Source: Leptospirillum sp. (GTDB lineage: Bacteria; Nitrospirota; Leptospirillia; Leptospirillales; Leptospirillaceae). From it: 15,394 nucleotides of DNA. Where the stretch lies: positions 1-15,394 of the forward strand of contig DAIEST010000237.1 in NCBI GenBank assembly GCA_027346125.1. The letters run 5' to 3'. The translations under genes were made by a program, and so were the position numbers. Below, one piece after another: positions 1-6,864 of the stretch. Positions within the stretch are counted from its first letter, which is position 1; each line of letters begins with the position of its first letter. The notes beneath the pieces were generated by a model that was not told the DNA's origin, searched no databases, and worked only from the letters and a program-made list of their open reading frames with translations.

Positions 1-1
1 C

Positions 2-88
2 GTGGAGAGGCTCGCTCTCCGGCGCCTTCGCAGCATGGCAGTGCTCACTCCGGACTTCAAGGGGGTAACCGAACGCGACAATTGGTAA
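2..88 (+). CDS. possible 3' end of a gene cut by the window edge
   Basis: A reading frame open at the left edge runs 28 codons to a TAA at 86-88. It is rich in Leu and Arg near the edge and ends in the residues TERDNW. The length seen is too short to assign a family, and an open frame of this size can occur by chance. It points toward the convergent ATPase gene, whose stop is at 129-131. No terminator hairpin is visible between the two. Confidence 0.22.
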   Translation: MERLALRRLRSMAVLTPDFKGVTERDNW

Positions 89-128
89 GCGAGGGTATTT
101 TGGGTCTTTGGAAGGTCTATCCGGTTGT

Positions 129-1325
129 CTATTCCCGGCTCCTCCGTGAAATCTCTTCGGCCAGTTCGAAAAGGGGAATCGCCACGATTCCTTCCGGCAG
201 CGGGATCCTTCCCTCTCCCGGGTAGACGACATATTTGCGCACCGGAGAGAGGTCGAGAGCGGCCGAATAAAACCCCCGGTCGGGTTTCGGGGCGAGGCTC
301 CGCTTGACCTCGATCGCCCACAGGGAGTAGTCCGGCCATTCGAGAAGAAGATCGATCTCCGCTCCGCCGGAGGTCCGGTAGAAAAACCCCCGGGCCCGGT
401 CGCCGGCCGACACGAGAAGGTTCTCGATCGCGAAGCATTCCCAACTGGCGCCCACGACCGGATGGGAGAGGAGACTCTCCCGGTCGGCGATGCCCAAAAG
501 GGCATGGACCAGGCCGCTGTCGCGGACATAGACCTTGGGGGATTTGAGCAGTCGTTTCCCGATGTTCGCATGCCAAGGAGGTAACCGGCGAACCAGGTAC
601 AGATCGGCGAGAAGATCGAGATAGCCGCCGGCCGTCTTGGCGTCCACGCCAAGATTTCTGGCCAGGTTGGCTGTGTTGAGCAATCCTCCCTGGTTGTGGG
701 CCAGCATTCCCCAAAATCGTCGGAGCGTCTCTGCCGCGATGCGGAACCCGAACTGGGGGATATCCCGTTCCAGGTAGGTACGGAGAAAGTGTTCTCGCCA
801 GCGGAAGCTCAAGGAATCGGGGGCCAGAAAGCTTTCCGGATATCCTCCGCGGAGCCAGAGCATGTTCGTTGAGGTGCTCCCCGTTTCGAGGATCCCGAAG
901 GGGGAAAGCTCGAGATAAGCGATCCGTCCTGCCAGGGATTCCCCGGACTGTCTCAGGAGATCGGGCGTGGCGGACCCGAGCAGAAGATAGCGCCCCGGAC
1001 TTCTTCCCTCCCGCCGCTTCCGGTCGATCAGTCCCCTCAGGAGGGGAAAGAGGCCGGGAAGGCGATGGACCTCATCCAGGATGACCAGCCGCTCCCGGTG
1101 TTCCCAGAGGTACTCCTCGGGAAGAGCCAGTTTCGCCTTGTCCCGCTCGGATTCGAGGTCTAGGTAAAGGGCATTGTCCCGGCGACCGACTTCAAGAGCC
1201 AGCGTCGTTTTTCCCACCTGCCGCGGCCCGAGAAGGGCGACAGCGGGGAAGGCTTCCAGTGATTCCCGGAGAAGGGGTGTGAGCATGCGTTCGATCATAT
1301 TTGTAATTATGGAGACAGGATCCAT
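129..1325 (-). CDS. AAA_14/DUF4143 family P-loop ATPase
   Basis: This is a 398-residue ATPase of the AAA_14 plus DUF4143 type, a widespread archaeal/bacterial family whose cellular role is mostly unknown. Residues 33-40 (GPRQVGKT) form Walker A and residues 80-85 (LVILDE) Walker B. A YLERDI motif typical of the family follows in the middle. The C-terminal part carries a PD-(D/E)XK-like arrangement (GGAEIDLLLE, then AIEVKRS). The size is normal and there is no frameshift. Start choice is weak: the ATG at 1325, a TTG at 1334 and an ATG at 1298 are all in frame, and none has a clear Shine-Dalgarno sequence. Base composition looks more GC-rich than that of the OFOR genes, which fits an acquired gene. 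The cassette-like family, the divergent small ORF and the window-edge position support accessory DNA. Family assignment is firm; function is not. Confidence 0.88.
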   Translation of the reverse strand: MDPVSIITNMIERMLTPLLRESLEAFPAVALLGPRQVGKTTLALEVGRRDNALYLDLESERDKAKLALPEEYLWEHRERLVILDEVHRLPGLFPLLRGLIDRKRREGRSPGRYLLLGSATPDLLRQSGESLAGRIAYLELSPFGILETGSTSTNMLWLRGGYPESFLAPDSLSFRWREHFLRTYLERDIPQFGFRIAAETLRRFWGMLAHNQGGLLNTANLARNLGVDAKTAGGYLDLLADLYLVRRLPPWHANIGKRLLKSPKVYVRDSGLVHALLGIADRESLLSHPVVGASWECFAIENLLVSAGDRARGFFYRTSGGAEIDLLLEWPDYSLWAIEVKRSLAPKPDRGFYSAALDLSPVRKYVVYPGEGRIPLPEGIVAIPLFELAEEISRRSRE

Positions 1326-1364
1326 GATTTGCAATGATGATCGGAGAGAGGATCCACTTTTCAG

Positions 1365-1520
1365 ATGACCATCCCAGTCATTAGTGCCGTTGGAAAGGAT
1401 TTTCCGGTTTCTGTCGAGCAGTTCGGCTTTACTTATGTTGATGTTGGCAATAATGCCAACGAAATCGATTCTTCAATTCACACAGATCCTGAAAGACATC
1501 TCGCTCAGTTTTTGTCTTGA
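1365..1520 (+). CDS. small ORF of 51 residues, unknown function
   Basis: An ATG-to-TGA frame of 51 codons begins MTIPVISAVGKDFPV and ends DPERHLAQFLS. Its composition looks protein-like: mixed aromatic, acidic and hydrophobic residues rather than the Arg/Ser/Pro-rich pattern of shadow frames. Two in-frame stops lie just upstream, so the start cannot extend far. A purine-rich stretch (GGAGAGAGGA, 1343-1352) sits about 12 nt before the ATG, which is long for a ribosome site. It is divergent from the ATPase gene, with about 40 nt between starts. I recognise no family. It could be a small partner of the ATPase, a remnant of a longer gene, or chance. Confidence 0.35.
   Translation: MTIPVISAVGKDFPVSVEQFGFTYVDVGNNANEIDSSIHTDPERHLAQFLS
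1443..1460. repeat. perfect 7-bp inverted repeat, 4-nt loop
   Basis: GTTGGCA and TGCCAAC flank ATAA, giving an almost fully symmetric 18-bp element inside the small ORF at 1365-1520. No T-tract follows, so it is not a typical terminator. It may be an operator-like site or simply part of coding sequence. Confidence 0.35.
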
Positions 1521-1546
1521 CGGGCAATCACCCTTCGTTTTCAAAT
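1517..1546 (+). promoter_or_regulatory. weak candidate promoter for the 1640-2480 gene pair
   Basis: TTGACG (1517-1522) is followed after 18 bp by TCAAAT (1541-1546). That gives 5/6 and 4/6 matches to sigma70 consensus, about 95 nt before the next gene start. The 18-bp spacing is also seen in front of both OFOR clusters. Evidence is pattern only. Confidence 0.2.
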
Positions 1547-1639
1547 GGAACTTAGGGTATTCTTGTCAGTAGAGATGGGTATATCTTGAAATCCCGTATT
1601 TTTCCATGGATGTTCCCCTCATCGTCCGGAGGTGTGACA

Positions 1640-1852
1640 ATGCAATCATACAATGAGATCAAAGACCGGGTCCTTGGATTGAGAAGCATGTTCGAGAAGG
1701 ATCGGACCGTCGACAGCGGGATGTGGGAAAAAGTGGTCGAGGCAATTGATGAAGGTGAGCAGAAAGGGTGGTTGAGCGGGGAGAATGCAGGTTCTCTCAG
1801 GGACCATCTTGCTGAGCTGGAACAGGAGCTGAAAGCGCTTGAGAACTTCTGA
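1640..1852 (+). CDS. small acidic helical protein, unknown
   Basis: This 70-residue protein starts MQSYNEIKDRVLG and is rich in Glu, Lys and Leu. It has no Cys, no signal peptide and no membrane segment. The C-terminal third, with repeated LAELEQELKAL, should form an amphipathic helix or coiled coil. The ATG at 1640 is chosen over the upstream in-frame ATG at 1586 because GGAGGTG (1628-1634) lies 5 nt before it. It sits 49 nt upstream of the J-domain gene in the same direction, so the two are probably co-transcribed and could be functional partners. I do not recognise the family. Being a real gene is likely; function is unknown. Confidence 0.7.
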   Translation: MQSYNEIKDRVLGLRSMFEKDRTVDSGMWEKVVEAIDEGEQKGWLSGENAGSLRDHLAELEQELKALENF

Positions 1853-1901
1853 GGGATAATTCTCCAGTCGGAAATGCTTGTGAAGAAGGTGGTCTGGTCG
1901 G

Positions 1902-2480
1902 ATGGCAGGTGATTTCTATCGGGTACGGGGAGATATTCGCCGGTTGATCGACGATCTGGAAGGAAAAAGTCGGTCGGGGATGGACCTTGCCATGGATCGG
2001 ATGTTTGCTCTGCAGCCTGAAACCTATCTGCGTTATGAAGAGCGGTTTTCAGAACTTCTCCGATTGCTCGACTGTCTGAGGGAAGAGCTTGGCTGCGTAC
2101 AGGATTGGGGTGCTCTTGACCGGATCCAGCGGAGGGTTTTCTTTCTTGAGGAGCGTTTCGAAGATGTGGATAGCGTGCTGCGAAACCGTCCCAGGAAAAT
2201 CCGGTCACGAATCTCGATGGACAGGCTTTTCAGGGTGTCGTCCAGAACGGGAACCCGTCAGGGACCCCTTTCCAATGGCGATATCCGATCCTTCGAGGAG
2301 GCGTGCAGGGTTCTGGGTGTGGATGATAAGGCACAGTTTCCGGAAATCCGGAAACGGTTCCGGATGCTGATGAAGGAACTGCACCCTGACATTCGTATGG
2401 GAGACCGGAGTGCAGAGGGTCAGATGAGGAATGTCTTGTCGGCCTACGAATATTTGAAGCAAAACATGATGCCATCGTAG
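1902..2480 (+). CDS. J-domain (DnaJ-like) protein with N-terminal helical region
   Basis: This 192-residue cytoplasmic protein has a C-terminal J domain, roughly residues 131-190. The HPD tripeptide that stimulates Hsp70 ATPase is at 161-163 (KELHPDIRMG), preceded by a basic helix II (IRKRFRMLMK) and followed by a helix ending AYEYLKQ. Residues about 40-92 form a long charged helix or coiled coil (YLRYEERFSELLRLL and onward). The Gly/Phe region and zinc fingers of canonical DnaJ are absent, so this is a class C J-protein that would target DnaK to a specific client. A purine-rich AAGAAGGTGG lies upstream of the ATG. It follows the small helical protein and precedes the OFOR operon, so its client could be one of these, but that is inference. 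Confidence 0.82.
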   Translation: MAGDFYRVRGDIRRLIDDLEGKSRSGMDLAMDRMFALQPETYLRYEERFSELLRLLDCLREELGCVQDWGALDRIQRRVFFLEERFEDVDSVLRNRPRKIRSRISMDRLFRVSSRTGTRQGPLSNGDIRSFEEACRVLGVDDKAQFPEIRKRFRMLMKELHPDIRMGDRSAEGQMRNVLSAYEYLKQNMMPS

Positions 2481-2492
2481 AACTTGTCCGGT

Positions 2493-2522
2493 TTGACTCG
2501 AACTTGCTTGACATGGTATCTT
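2493..2522 (+). promoter_or_regulatory. candidate sigma70-type promoter of OFOR cluster 1
   Basis: TTGACT (2493-2498) and TATCTT (2517-2522) are 18 bp apart. The layout and -35 hexamer equal those before cluster 2 (TTGACT-18-TATATT). It would give a leader of about 220 nt. The -10 lies within the hairpin described at 2506-2569. Confidence 0.35.
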
Positions 2523-2569
2523 CCCAAGACCAAGTAATCAAAAAACCCAATCTGTCAAGCCTTATTTTT
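2506..2569 (+). terminator. terminator- or attenuator-like inverted repeat before cluster 1
   Basis: GCTTGACA (2506-2513) pairs perfectly with TGTCAAGC (2553-2560), and CTTATTTTT follows. The 39-nt loop is long for a simple terminator, but the loop itself can form a smaller hairpin (TCTT/AAGA around CCC). It could end transcription from the J-protein gene or act as a regulatory site overlapping the cluster 1 promoter. Confidence 0.3.
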
Positions 2570-2686
2570 CGGGGGTGACCGGCGCGGGGATGACCGATTT
2601 GCTGTGGCGGTGTTAGGTTGGATTGAAGCGGATGGGCGAAACCGGAGATGGGTTCGCATTAGAGGACAGGTTGTCCGGTCCGGAGT

Positions 2687-2710
2687 GTGCAGGGGCATTT
2701 CCCCCGGCAC
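2687..2710 (+). promoter_or_regulatory. leader stem-loop close to the cluster 1 start
   Basis: GTGC-A-GGGG pairs with CCCC-G-GCAC across a 6-nt loop, giving eight base pairs with one A-G mismatch. The stem ends about 27 nt before the AAGGAGAT ribosome site. No T-tract follows. It may affect mRNA stability or translation of the alpha gene; function is inference. Confidence 0.35.
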
Positions 2711-2750
2711 GGAATATTGATATTGAAGATTGGTTCTAAGGAGATTGAAA

Positions 2751-3992
2751 ATGGCAGATAGTGCTGGAGTCGAGGTAAAGCCGGGCGCAACAGTCCAGGC
2801 TCCCCCGCAGGCTGCGTCAGCAGGGTCGGAAGCATCCCGCCAGCGGGTTGTTTCCCCTGAGTACATGTTCTTCGAGGCTCCCCGCGAGCGGGCTTTCATC
2901 ACGGGTTCTGAAGCAGCGAAGGAGGCGATCCGCCGGGCGAATGTCGACATCGCCATTTCTTATCCCATTACGCCTCAGAGCGAGACGATGCAGCAGGTTG
3001 GTGCTCTCTGGGCGGAAGGCTATGTAAAAGAGTATTACCGCGGTGAAGAAGAGTTTGGCGTGATGTCAGCCATTGCGGGAGCTTCCCGGTCGGGTGCCCG
3101 TTCCCTGACTGCGACAGCCGGTCCTGGTCTGATGCGCGGAATGGAAGTTGTGGCGTCGTGGCCAGGTGGCCGTATGCCCCTGGTGCTTCTGATCATGTGT
3201 CGTGTGATCAATGCCCCTCTTTCCATTCAGCCGGACAATGCCGAGCTTGCCTACCTTCTGAACAGCGGCAACATTATCTTCCATGCAGAGAATCAGCAGG
3301 ATTTCTTTGATTACTCCCTCAAGGCATTCATCATCTCGGAAAAGCCTGAAGTCACTCTTCCGGTGGCCGTTGCGGTGGACGGATTCTTTGTGACCCACGC
3401 CCGTGGATATGTCATGCTTCCGCCCAGCGATATCAAGCTTACTCCCAGAGATCCGTACCACGAAGCAATTCCGGCCATGGATAACGAAAATCCGCCTGCC
3501 CGTATTTCCAGGGATGCTCCGATTCAGAAGAGTAATTTCATCAGCTATCATGTCCATGCGTCGTGGCAGCAGGAAGTCTGGGCTGCGGTTGAACGCTCCC
3601 GCAAGTACATAGACAAATACATGGGTGGTCTTGTTGAGATTGTGAATCCTGATGCCGAAACGATCATCGTGGCGTCTGGGAGTGCTGTATCCCAATCCCG
3701 TGAGGCAGTCCGGCAGGCAGAGGAAGATCTGGGTGAGCGGATTGGCCTTATCAAGGTTCGGTCTCTTCGGCCGTTCCCGACACGGGAGTTGCGCGAAGCC
3801 TGCAAGAATGCCAAGCGTATTCTTGTCCCGGAATTCAACTGCGTAGGGTGGTTGCATCGCGAGGTCTGTACGGCGTTGTACGGGTACTCGAATGCAGAGA
3901 TTATCCCGGGGCCCCGCGTTTTCGGTGGTATCTCCTTGCCAACGGAAATGATTCTCCAGTACATCTTCCCTGACAAGAAGTTTGCTTTTTGA
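2751..3992 (+). CDS. 2-oxoacid:ferredoxin oxidoreductase alpha subunit (Por/For type), cluster 1
   Basis: A 413-residue alpha subunit of a split pyruvate or 2-oxoglutarate:ferredoxin oxidoreductase. In the reductive TCA cycle this enzyme carboxylates acetyl-CoA or succinyl-CoA using reduced ferredoxin. Residues 1-40 are an Ala/Pro-rich extension. The PFOR N-terminal domain follows, with YPITPQSE at 71-78, the family's substrate-loop motif, and a GASRSGARSLTATAGPG stretch near 110-126. A second domain (about 290-400) contains VASGSAVSQSREAV and IKVRSLRPFP. The ATG at 2751 is preferred over the upstream TTG at 2730 because AAGGAGAT (2738-2745) precedes it. It is the first gene of an alpha-beta-gamma-delta set and is clearly paralogous to 7031-8251. 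Family is certain. Substrate, pyruvate or 2-oxoglutarate, cannot be decided from the sequence alone. Confidence 0.93.
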   Translation: MADSAGVEVKPGATVQAPPQAASAGSEASRQRVVSPEYMFFEAPRERAFITGSEAAKEAIRRANVDIAISYPITPQSETMQQVGALWAEGYVKEYYRGEEEFGVMSAIAGASRSGARSLTATAGPGLMRGMEVVASWPGGRMPLVLLIMCRVINAPLSIQPDNAELAYLLNSGNIIFHAENQQDFFDYSLKAFIISEKPEVTLPVAVAVDGFFVTHARGYVMLPPSDIKLTPRDPYHEAIPAMDNENPPARISRDAPIQKSNFISYHVHASWQQEVWAAVERSRKYIDKYMGGLVEIVNPDAETIIVASGSAVSQSREAVRQAEEDLGERIGLIKVRSLRPFPTRELREACKNAKRILVPEFNCVGWLHREVCTALYGYSNAEIIPGPRVFGGISLPTEMILQYIFPDKKFAF

Positions 3993-4068
3993 TGTTTTGA
4001 AATAGCATGTGCGATCTGGGCAGAATGATTCCGCACCATCCAAATATATCTCTTGAAGGAGATGGACA

Positions 4069-4968
4069 ATGAGTTTTGACAATTTAAAGATGTCTCCAGC
4101 CCTGGAAAAGTATATGACGAAGGAATACCGCGATCTCGTTGAGCGTGGTCCTTATGGCAAGCCTAAAAAAGTTTCTGAAATGGGGACATTCAAGGAAATT
4201 CTCGAAGAGCATCCGATGTGTGCCGGATGTGCGATGACCCTTTTTATCCGCCTTACGATGATTGGCCTTCCGAATCCGGAGCACACCATTCTGGTCGGTA
4301 CGGCTGGTTGTGGACGGCTGGCATTGACTCAGACGTCCATCCCTTTCATCTATGGAAACTATGGTGATACGAATGCAGTGGCTTCCGGTCTGAAGAGGGG
4401 CCTTGCGACACGTTTTGCCGATCAGCCGAAGGATGTTGTTGTCATGGCTGGTGATGGCGGACTTGCCGATATCGGGTTCAGTGCCGTGATGCACTCCTGG
4501 TTCCGGAAGGAAAAGTTCACGACCATCATGCTTGATAACGAGGTGTACGGGAATACAGGGGGCCAGGAATCCGGGATGACTGAAAGAGGCGCAATCCTGA
4601 AAATGGCTCCCAAGGGCAAGCAGTTTGAAAAAATGGATATGATTGGTCTTGCAAAAACAGCGAATGTTGCCTACATCGCCCGGGTTACCCCAACGAACCC
4701 GACACGTGTGGCCTCGACTATCCGGAAGGCAGTCCTGATTGCCCGCGAGATTGGGCCGACCTTTATCCAGGCTTACACCTCGTGCAATATCGAATATGCC
4801 ATCCCGACGCCAAAAGTGATGGATGATGCGAAGGAAGTCGAGACTGCACGCTACGGCTTTATGGAGATCATGTCAGATGAGGCCAGGGAATACCTGGAGT
4901 CGATCGAACCAGCCAAAAAACCAAAAGCCAAAAAATCTGAATCGGAAGAAGCCGTTACAGCCAACTAG
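4069..4968 (+). CDS. 2-oxoacid:ferredoxin oxidoreductase beta subunit (TPP- and [4Fe-4S]-binding), cluster 1
   Basis: A 299-residue beta subunit that binds thiamine pyrophosphate and a proximal [4Fe-4S] cluster. Likely cluster ligands are C51, C54 (CAGC), C81 (TAGCG) and C239 (YTSCN). The TPP/Mg motif is GDGG at 128-131 with DNEVYGNTGGQ at 156-166; this layout resembles PorB more than the two-subunit KorB form. A Lys/Ala/Glu-rich tail (about 281-299) has no obvious function. AAGGAGAT at 4056-4063 lies 5 nt before the ATG. The gene follows alpha by 76 nt, and its stop is 9 nt from the gamma start. Compared with the cluster 2 copy it keeps GDGG rather than GDGA. Family is certain, substrate undecided. 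Confidence 0.94.
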   Translation: MSFDNLKMSPALEKYMTKEYRDLVERGPYGKPKKVSEMGTFKEILEEHPMCAGCAMTLFIRLTMIGLPNPEHTILVGTAGCGRLALTQTSIPFIYGNYGDTNAVASGLKRGLATRFADQPKDVVVMAGDGGLADIGFSAVMHSWFRKEKFTTIMLDNEVYGNTGGQESGMTERGAILKMAPKGKQFEKMDMIGLAKTANVAYIARVTPTNPTRVASTIRKAVLIAREIGPTFIQAYTSCNIEYAIPTPKVMDDAKEVETARYGFMEIMSDEAREYLESIEPAKKPKAKKSESEEAVTAN

Positions 4969-4977
4969 GGGGACCCG

Positions 4978-5673
4978 ATGAACAAGAAGCGTTTTAATAT
5001 CCGAATGGCAGGAATTGGTGGGCAGGGTGTGGTTACCGCATCGCATATCCTGAGCAACGGAATGGTGATCATGGGCGGAGAAAGCACTCTGGTCCCGTTT
5101 TTTGGATCAGAAAAGCGCCTGGCTCCTGTTGAATCCTATGTCCGGATTGCCCATGGGAAAATCTATGAAATCGGAGAGATTATCTACCCGAATGTGATCA
5201 TGATTTTCCATCCGCAGGTGATTACGCATGGGAAGTCTTATACGATGCCGTTTTATTCGGGACTGAAGCCGGATGGAGTTGTGCTGATCAACTCCGATCA
5301 GCCGATCAATCTTGTTGCAGATGAAGTGCGGGAACTTGAAGAGCGGAACGCTCACATCTACTACCTGCCAGCAACGACGATTGCACGGGAAAAAGCCGAT
5401 ACGGACCTTGCCACAAACATGGCAATGGTCGGAGCAATCAGTGCAATTATGGGAATTCCGGACCTTCCTTCGCTGGAGCAGTCGGTCAAAGAGCGTTTCC
5501 TCGGAAAAGGATTTGTGGTTTCGGGCGGAACAGCAGCTCTTGACAATGTGATCGAGCGGAAATTTGCCAAGAAAGAGCAGCTGCTGAAGAAAAACATGGA
5601 AGTTATTTCAGCGGCCTATAATTACGCCATCGAACATGGTTGGGCAGAGCATCGCCAAACGGCCACGGTCTAA
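4978..5673 (+). CDS. 2-oxoacid:ferredoxin oxidoreductase gamma subunit, cluster 1
   Basis: A 231-residue gamma subunit (POR_N gamma domain). This subunit completes the CoA/2-oxoacid site with alpha in split OFORs. The N-terminal GIGGQGVVTASHIL (about 12-25) is the family's glycine-rich signature. PFFGSEKRLAPVESYVRI and FHPQVITHGKSYTMPFY follow, and both recur in the cluster 2 gamma. The AGGGGG ribosome site overlaps the stop of the beta gene, so translation is probably coupled. There are no Cys clusters, as expected for this subunit. The length is a little above the usual size of about 180-200 residues, as in the paralogue. Delta follows after 23 nt. Confidence 0.93.
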   Translation: MNKKRFNIRMAGIGGQGVVTASHILSNGMVIMGGESTLVPFFGSEKRLAPVESYVRIAHGKIYEIGEIIYPNVIMIFHPQVITHGKSYTMPFYSGLKPDGVVLINSDQPINLVADEVRELEERNAHIYYLPATTIAREKADTDLATNMAMVGAISAIMGIPDLPSLEQSVKERFLGKGFVVSGGTAALDNVIERKFAKKEQLLKKNMEVISAAYNYAIEHGWAEHRQTATV

Positions 5674-5696
5674 ATCCGAGGTAAGGAGAGTCCAAG

Positions 5697-6008
5697 ATGT
5701 ATTTAGTTGCACATGTGGATACAAGCATCTGTGCGGAGACTGCGTGCAAGCTCTGTACTCAATACTGTCCCGAAGCGAATACGATCCTGTATGACAATGA
5801 CAAGAAGACGGCATTTATTGCGACAGACCGTTGCAAGGCGTGTGAGATCTGCGTCAGCATCTGTGACAATATGGCAAAACACAGTGCGATCAAGATGATC
5901 ATGATTACCGATATCGAAAATCCGTTTGAACTGTCAAGGAATGGTTTCAAGCCAGCAGAATGGAACAGCATGCCCAGACCCGCTGTGATATCGGAAAAAG
6001 AGGGTTAA
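5697..6008 (+). CDS. 2-oxoacid:ferredoxin oxidoreductase delta subunit (2[4Fe-4S] ferredoxin-like), cluster 1
   Basis: A 103-residue ferredoxin-like subunit. Cysteines C12-x4-C17-x2-C20-x3-C24-P and C46-x2-C49-x2-C52-x3-C56 can hold two [4Fe-4S] clusters that pass electrons between the TPP site and soluble ferredoxin. The first motif has four residues between the first two Cys, rather than the usual two. A tail of about 35 residues (from about 68, with ENPFELSRNGFKPAEW) is missing in the 70-residue cluster 2 copy. AAGGAG (5683-5688) lies 8 nt before the ATG. It is the last core gene of cluster 1; a GC-rich hairpin follows its stop. Confidence 0.9.
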   Translation: MYLVAHVDTSICAETACKLCTQYCPEANTILYDNDKKTAFIATDRCKACEICVSICDNMAKHSAIKMIMITDIENPFELSRNGFKPAEWNSMPRPAVISEKEG

Positions 6009-6030
6009 AGGGAAATTGTTTTGATTTTCT

Positions 6031-6057
6031 GGGCGCGACTTTCGGGTTGCGCCCTTT
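6031..6057 (+). terminator. hairpin after cluster 1, likely partial terminator
   Basis: GGGCGCGAC pairs with GTTGCGCCC over a TTTCGG loop (9 bp, one G-T), followed by TTTGTGT. The stem is strong but the U-tract short, so it may only reduce read-through into the 6100-6809 genes or protect the 3' end of the OFOR mRNA. Confidence 0.6.
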
Positions 6058-6099
6058 GTGTCTGAGTGAATTAACTGATTTCTGATGGAGTTTTGAGAT

Positions 6100-6384
6100 T
6101 TGGAGTCAATTGAGGTTAATGATCCTGTCCGAATTCAGGAAATTCTGAAATCAATCTCGTTGACCGGCAAAGGTTTTACAACAGATTGCCTGTTGGCGGA
6201 TGTATTTGAGGCAGGCTTGACGTATCCGGATTTCTTCAAGGCAATGGGTGAGGATCCGACCGCTTACTATGACGGAAAATCTCCGGCATGGGAGTCCTAT
6301 CACCTCCGTCAGGGAAAAAAGGTTTTTATGGTATATGGAATGGGAGCTCGGGGACGGCGTGTGCAAATGACCGAAACCCCCTGA
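6100..6384 (+). CDS. small protein of unknown function, TTG start
   Basis: A 94-residue protein with balanced composition and no membrane segment. Readable pieces are SIEVNDPVRIQEILKSI at the N-terminus and FMVYGMGARGRRVQMTE at the C-terminus. The frame starts at a TTG with GGAG (6087-6090) 9 nt upstream; no good ATG exists near the N-terminus. It lies 91 nt after the delta gene, past a hairpin, and its stop is 5 nt before the DUF1841 start, so the two are probably translated together. One Cys (about residue 30) gives no metal motif. I do not recognise a family. A link to OFOR is suggested only by position. Confidence 0.6.
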   Translation: MESIEVNDPVRIQEILKSISLTGKGFTTDCLLADVFEAGLTYPDFFKAMGEDPTAYYDGKSPAWESYHLRQGKKVFMVYGMGARGRRVQMTETP

Positions 6385-6389
6385 AACCG

Positions 6390-6809
6390 ATGAGACTTTT
6401 TGATCCTTCTGATCAATGGCGTTTCTCTCGCATTGCTGAAAAAAGAAAGAATGAAAGTCTGGAAGGGGAAGATGCCAGGATCGCTTCCATCATGGATGCC
6501 CATCCTGAGCTGGACCCGTTCTGGTCTCTTGGGGAAGCTTCTGCTTCACCCCAGGAGATTGCTGGGCAAGTGGTCAACCCATTTGTTCATGTTACACTTC
6601 ATCTGGTCGTTGAAAATCAGATTGAACGCGAGTACCCCCAAGAGGTCAAGAAAACTTTTATGCGATTGGTGGAGCAGGGTGATACCGAGCATGAAGCCCT
6701 CCACAGCATTATCAGCGTTTATGCAAATCTTTATTTCCGTGCCCTCCGCAAGGGGCAGTCGTTTGATGAATCAGAATATACAATGACTCTCGGTTTTCTG
6801 ACAGTTTGA
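6390..6809 (+). CDS. DUF1841 family protein
   Basis: A 139-residue protein whose whole length fits the DUF1841 pattern. It has an N-terminal FDPSDQWRFSRIAEKRK, an acidic linker, then DAHPELDPF. The conserved NPFVHVTLHLVVENQI follows, and the C-terminus has QGDTEHEALHSI plus a final helix. DUF1841 proteins are about 140 residues, presumably cytoplasmic and of unknown function; the conserved His residues (HVTLH, EHEALH) could bind a metal, which is inference. The ATG at 6390 is chosen because it begins the conserved part; there is no clear ribosome site, and coupling to the gene ending at 6384 is likely. The longer frame from 6288 overlaps that gene and is not supported. Confidence 0.78.
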   Translation: MRLFDPSDQWRFSRIAEKRKNESLEGEDARIASIMDAHPELDPFWSLGEASASPQEIAGQVVNPFVHVTLHLVVENQIEREYPQEVKKTFMRLVEQGDTEHEALHSIISVYANLYFRALRKGQSFDESEYTMTLGFLTV

Positions 6810-6834
6810 TACCAACTTGAAACAAACGGCTTCC

Positions 6835-6864
6835 TTGACTTGACGGGAAACTGGGCCTTATATT
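6835..6864 (+). promoter_or_regulatory. candidate sigma70-type promoter of OFOR cluster 2
   Basis: TTGACT (6835-6840) and TATATT (6859-6864) are 18 bp apart, with 5/6 matches each to consensus. The predicted leader is about 160 nt. It matches the cluster 1 promoter in hexamer and spacing. The -10 box lies in the loop of the terminator-like hairpin at 6849-6882. Confidence 0.45.

Noticed and set aside
1552..2208. 218-codon minus-strand frame over the J-protein region
   Set aside because: It is Ser/Pro/Phe-rich without motifs and opposes two plus-strand genes with good ribosome sites and a J domain.
2590..2616. 8-codon leader peptide (MTDLLWRC) in the cluster 1 leader
   Set aside because: Far too short to judge. 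It lacks the repeated amino-acid codons expected of an attenuation peptide.
3066..4082. 338-codon minus-strand frame over the cluster 1 alpha gene
   Set aside because: Antisense shadow of a well-conserved OFOR alpha subunit; composition rich in His, Arg and Cys with no family pattern.
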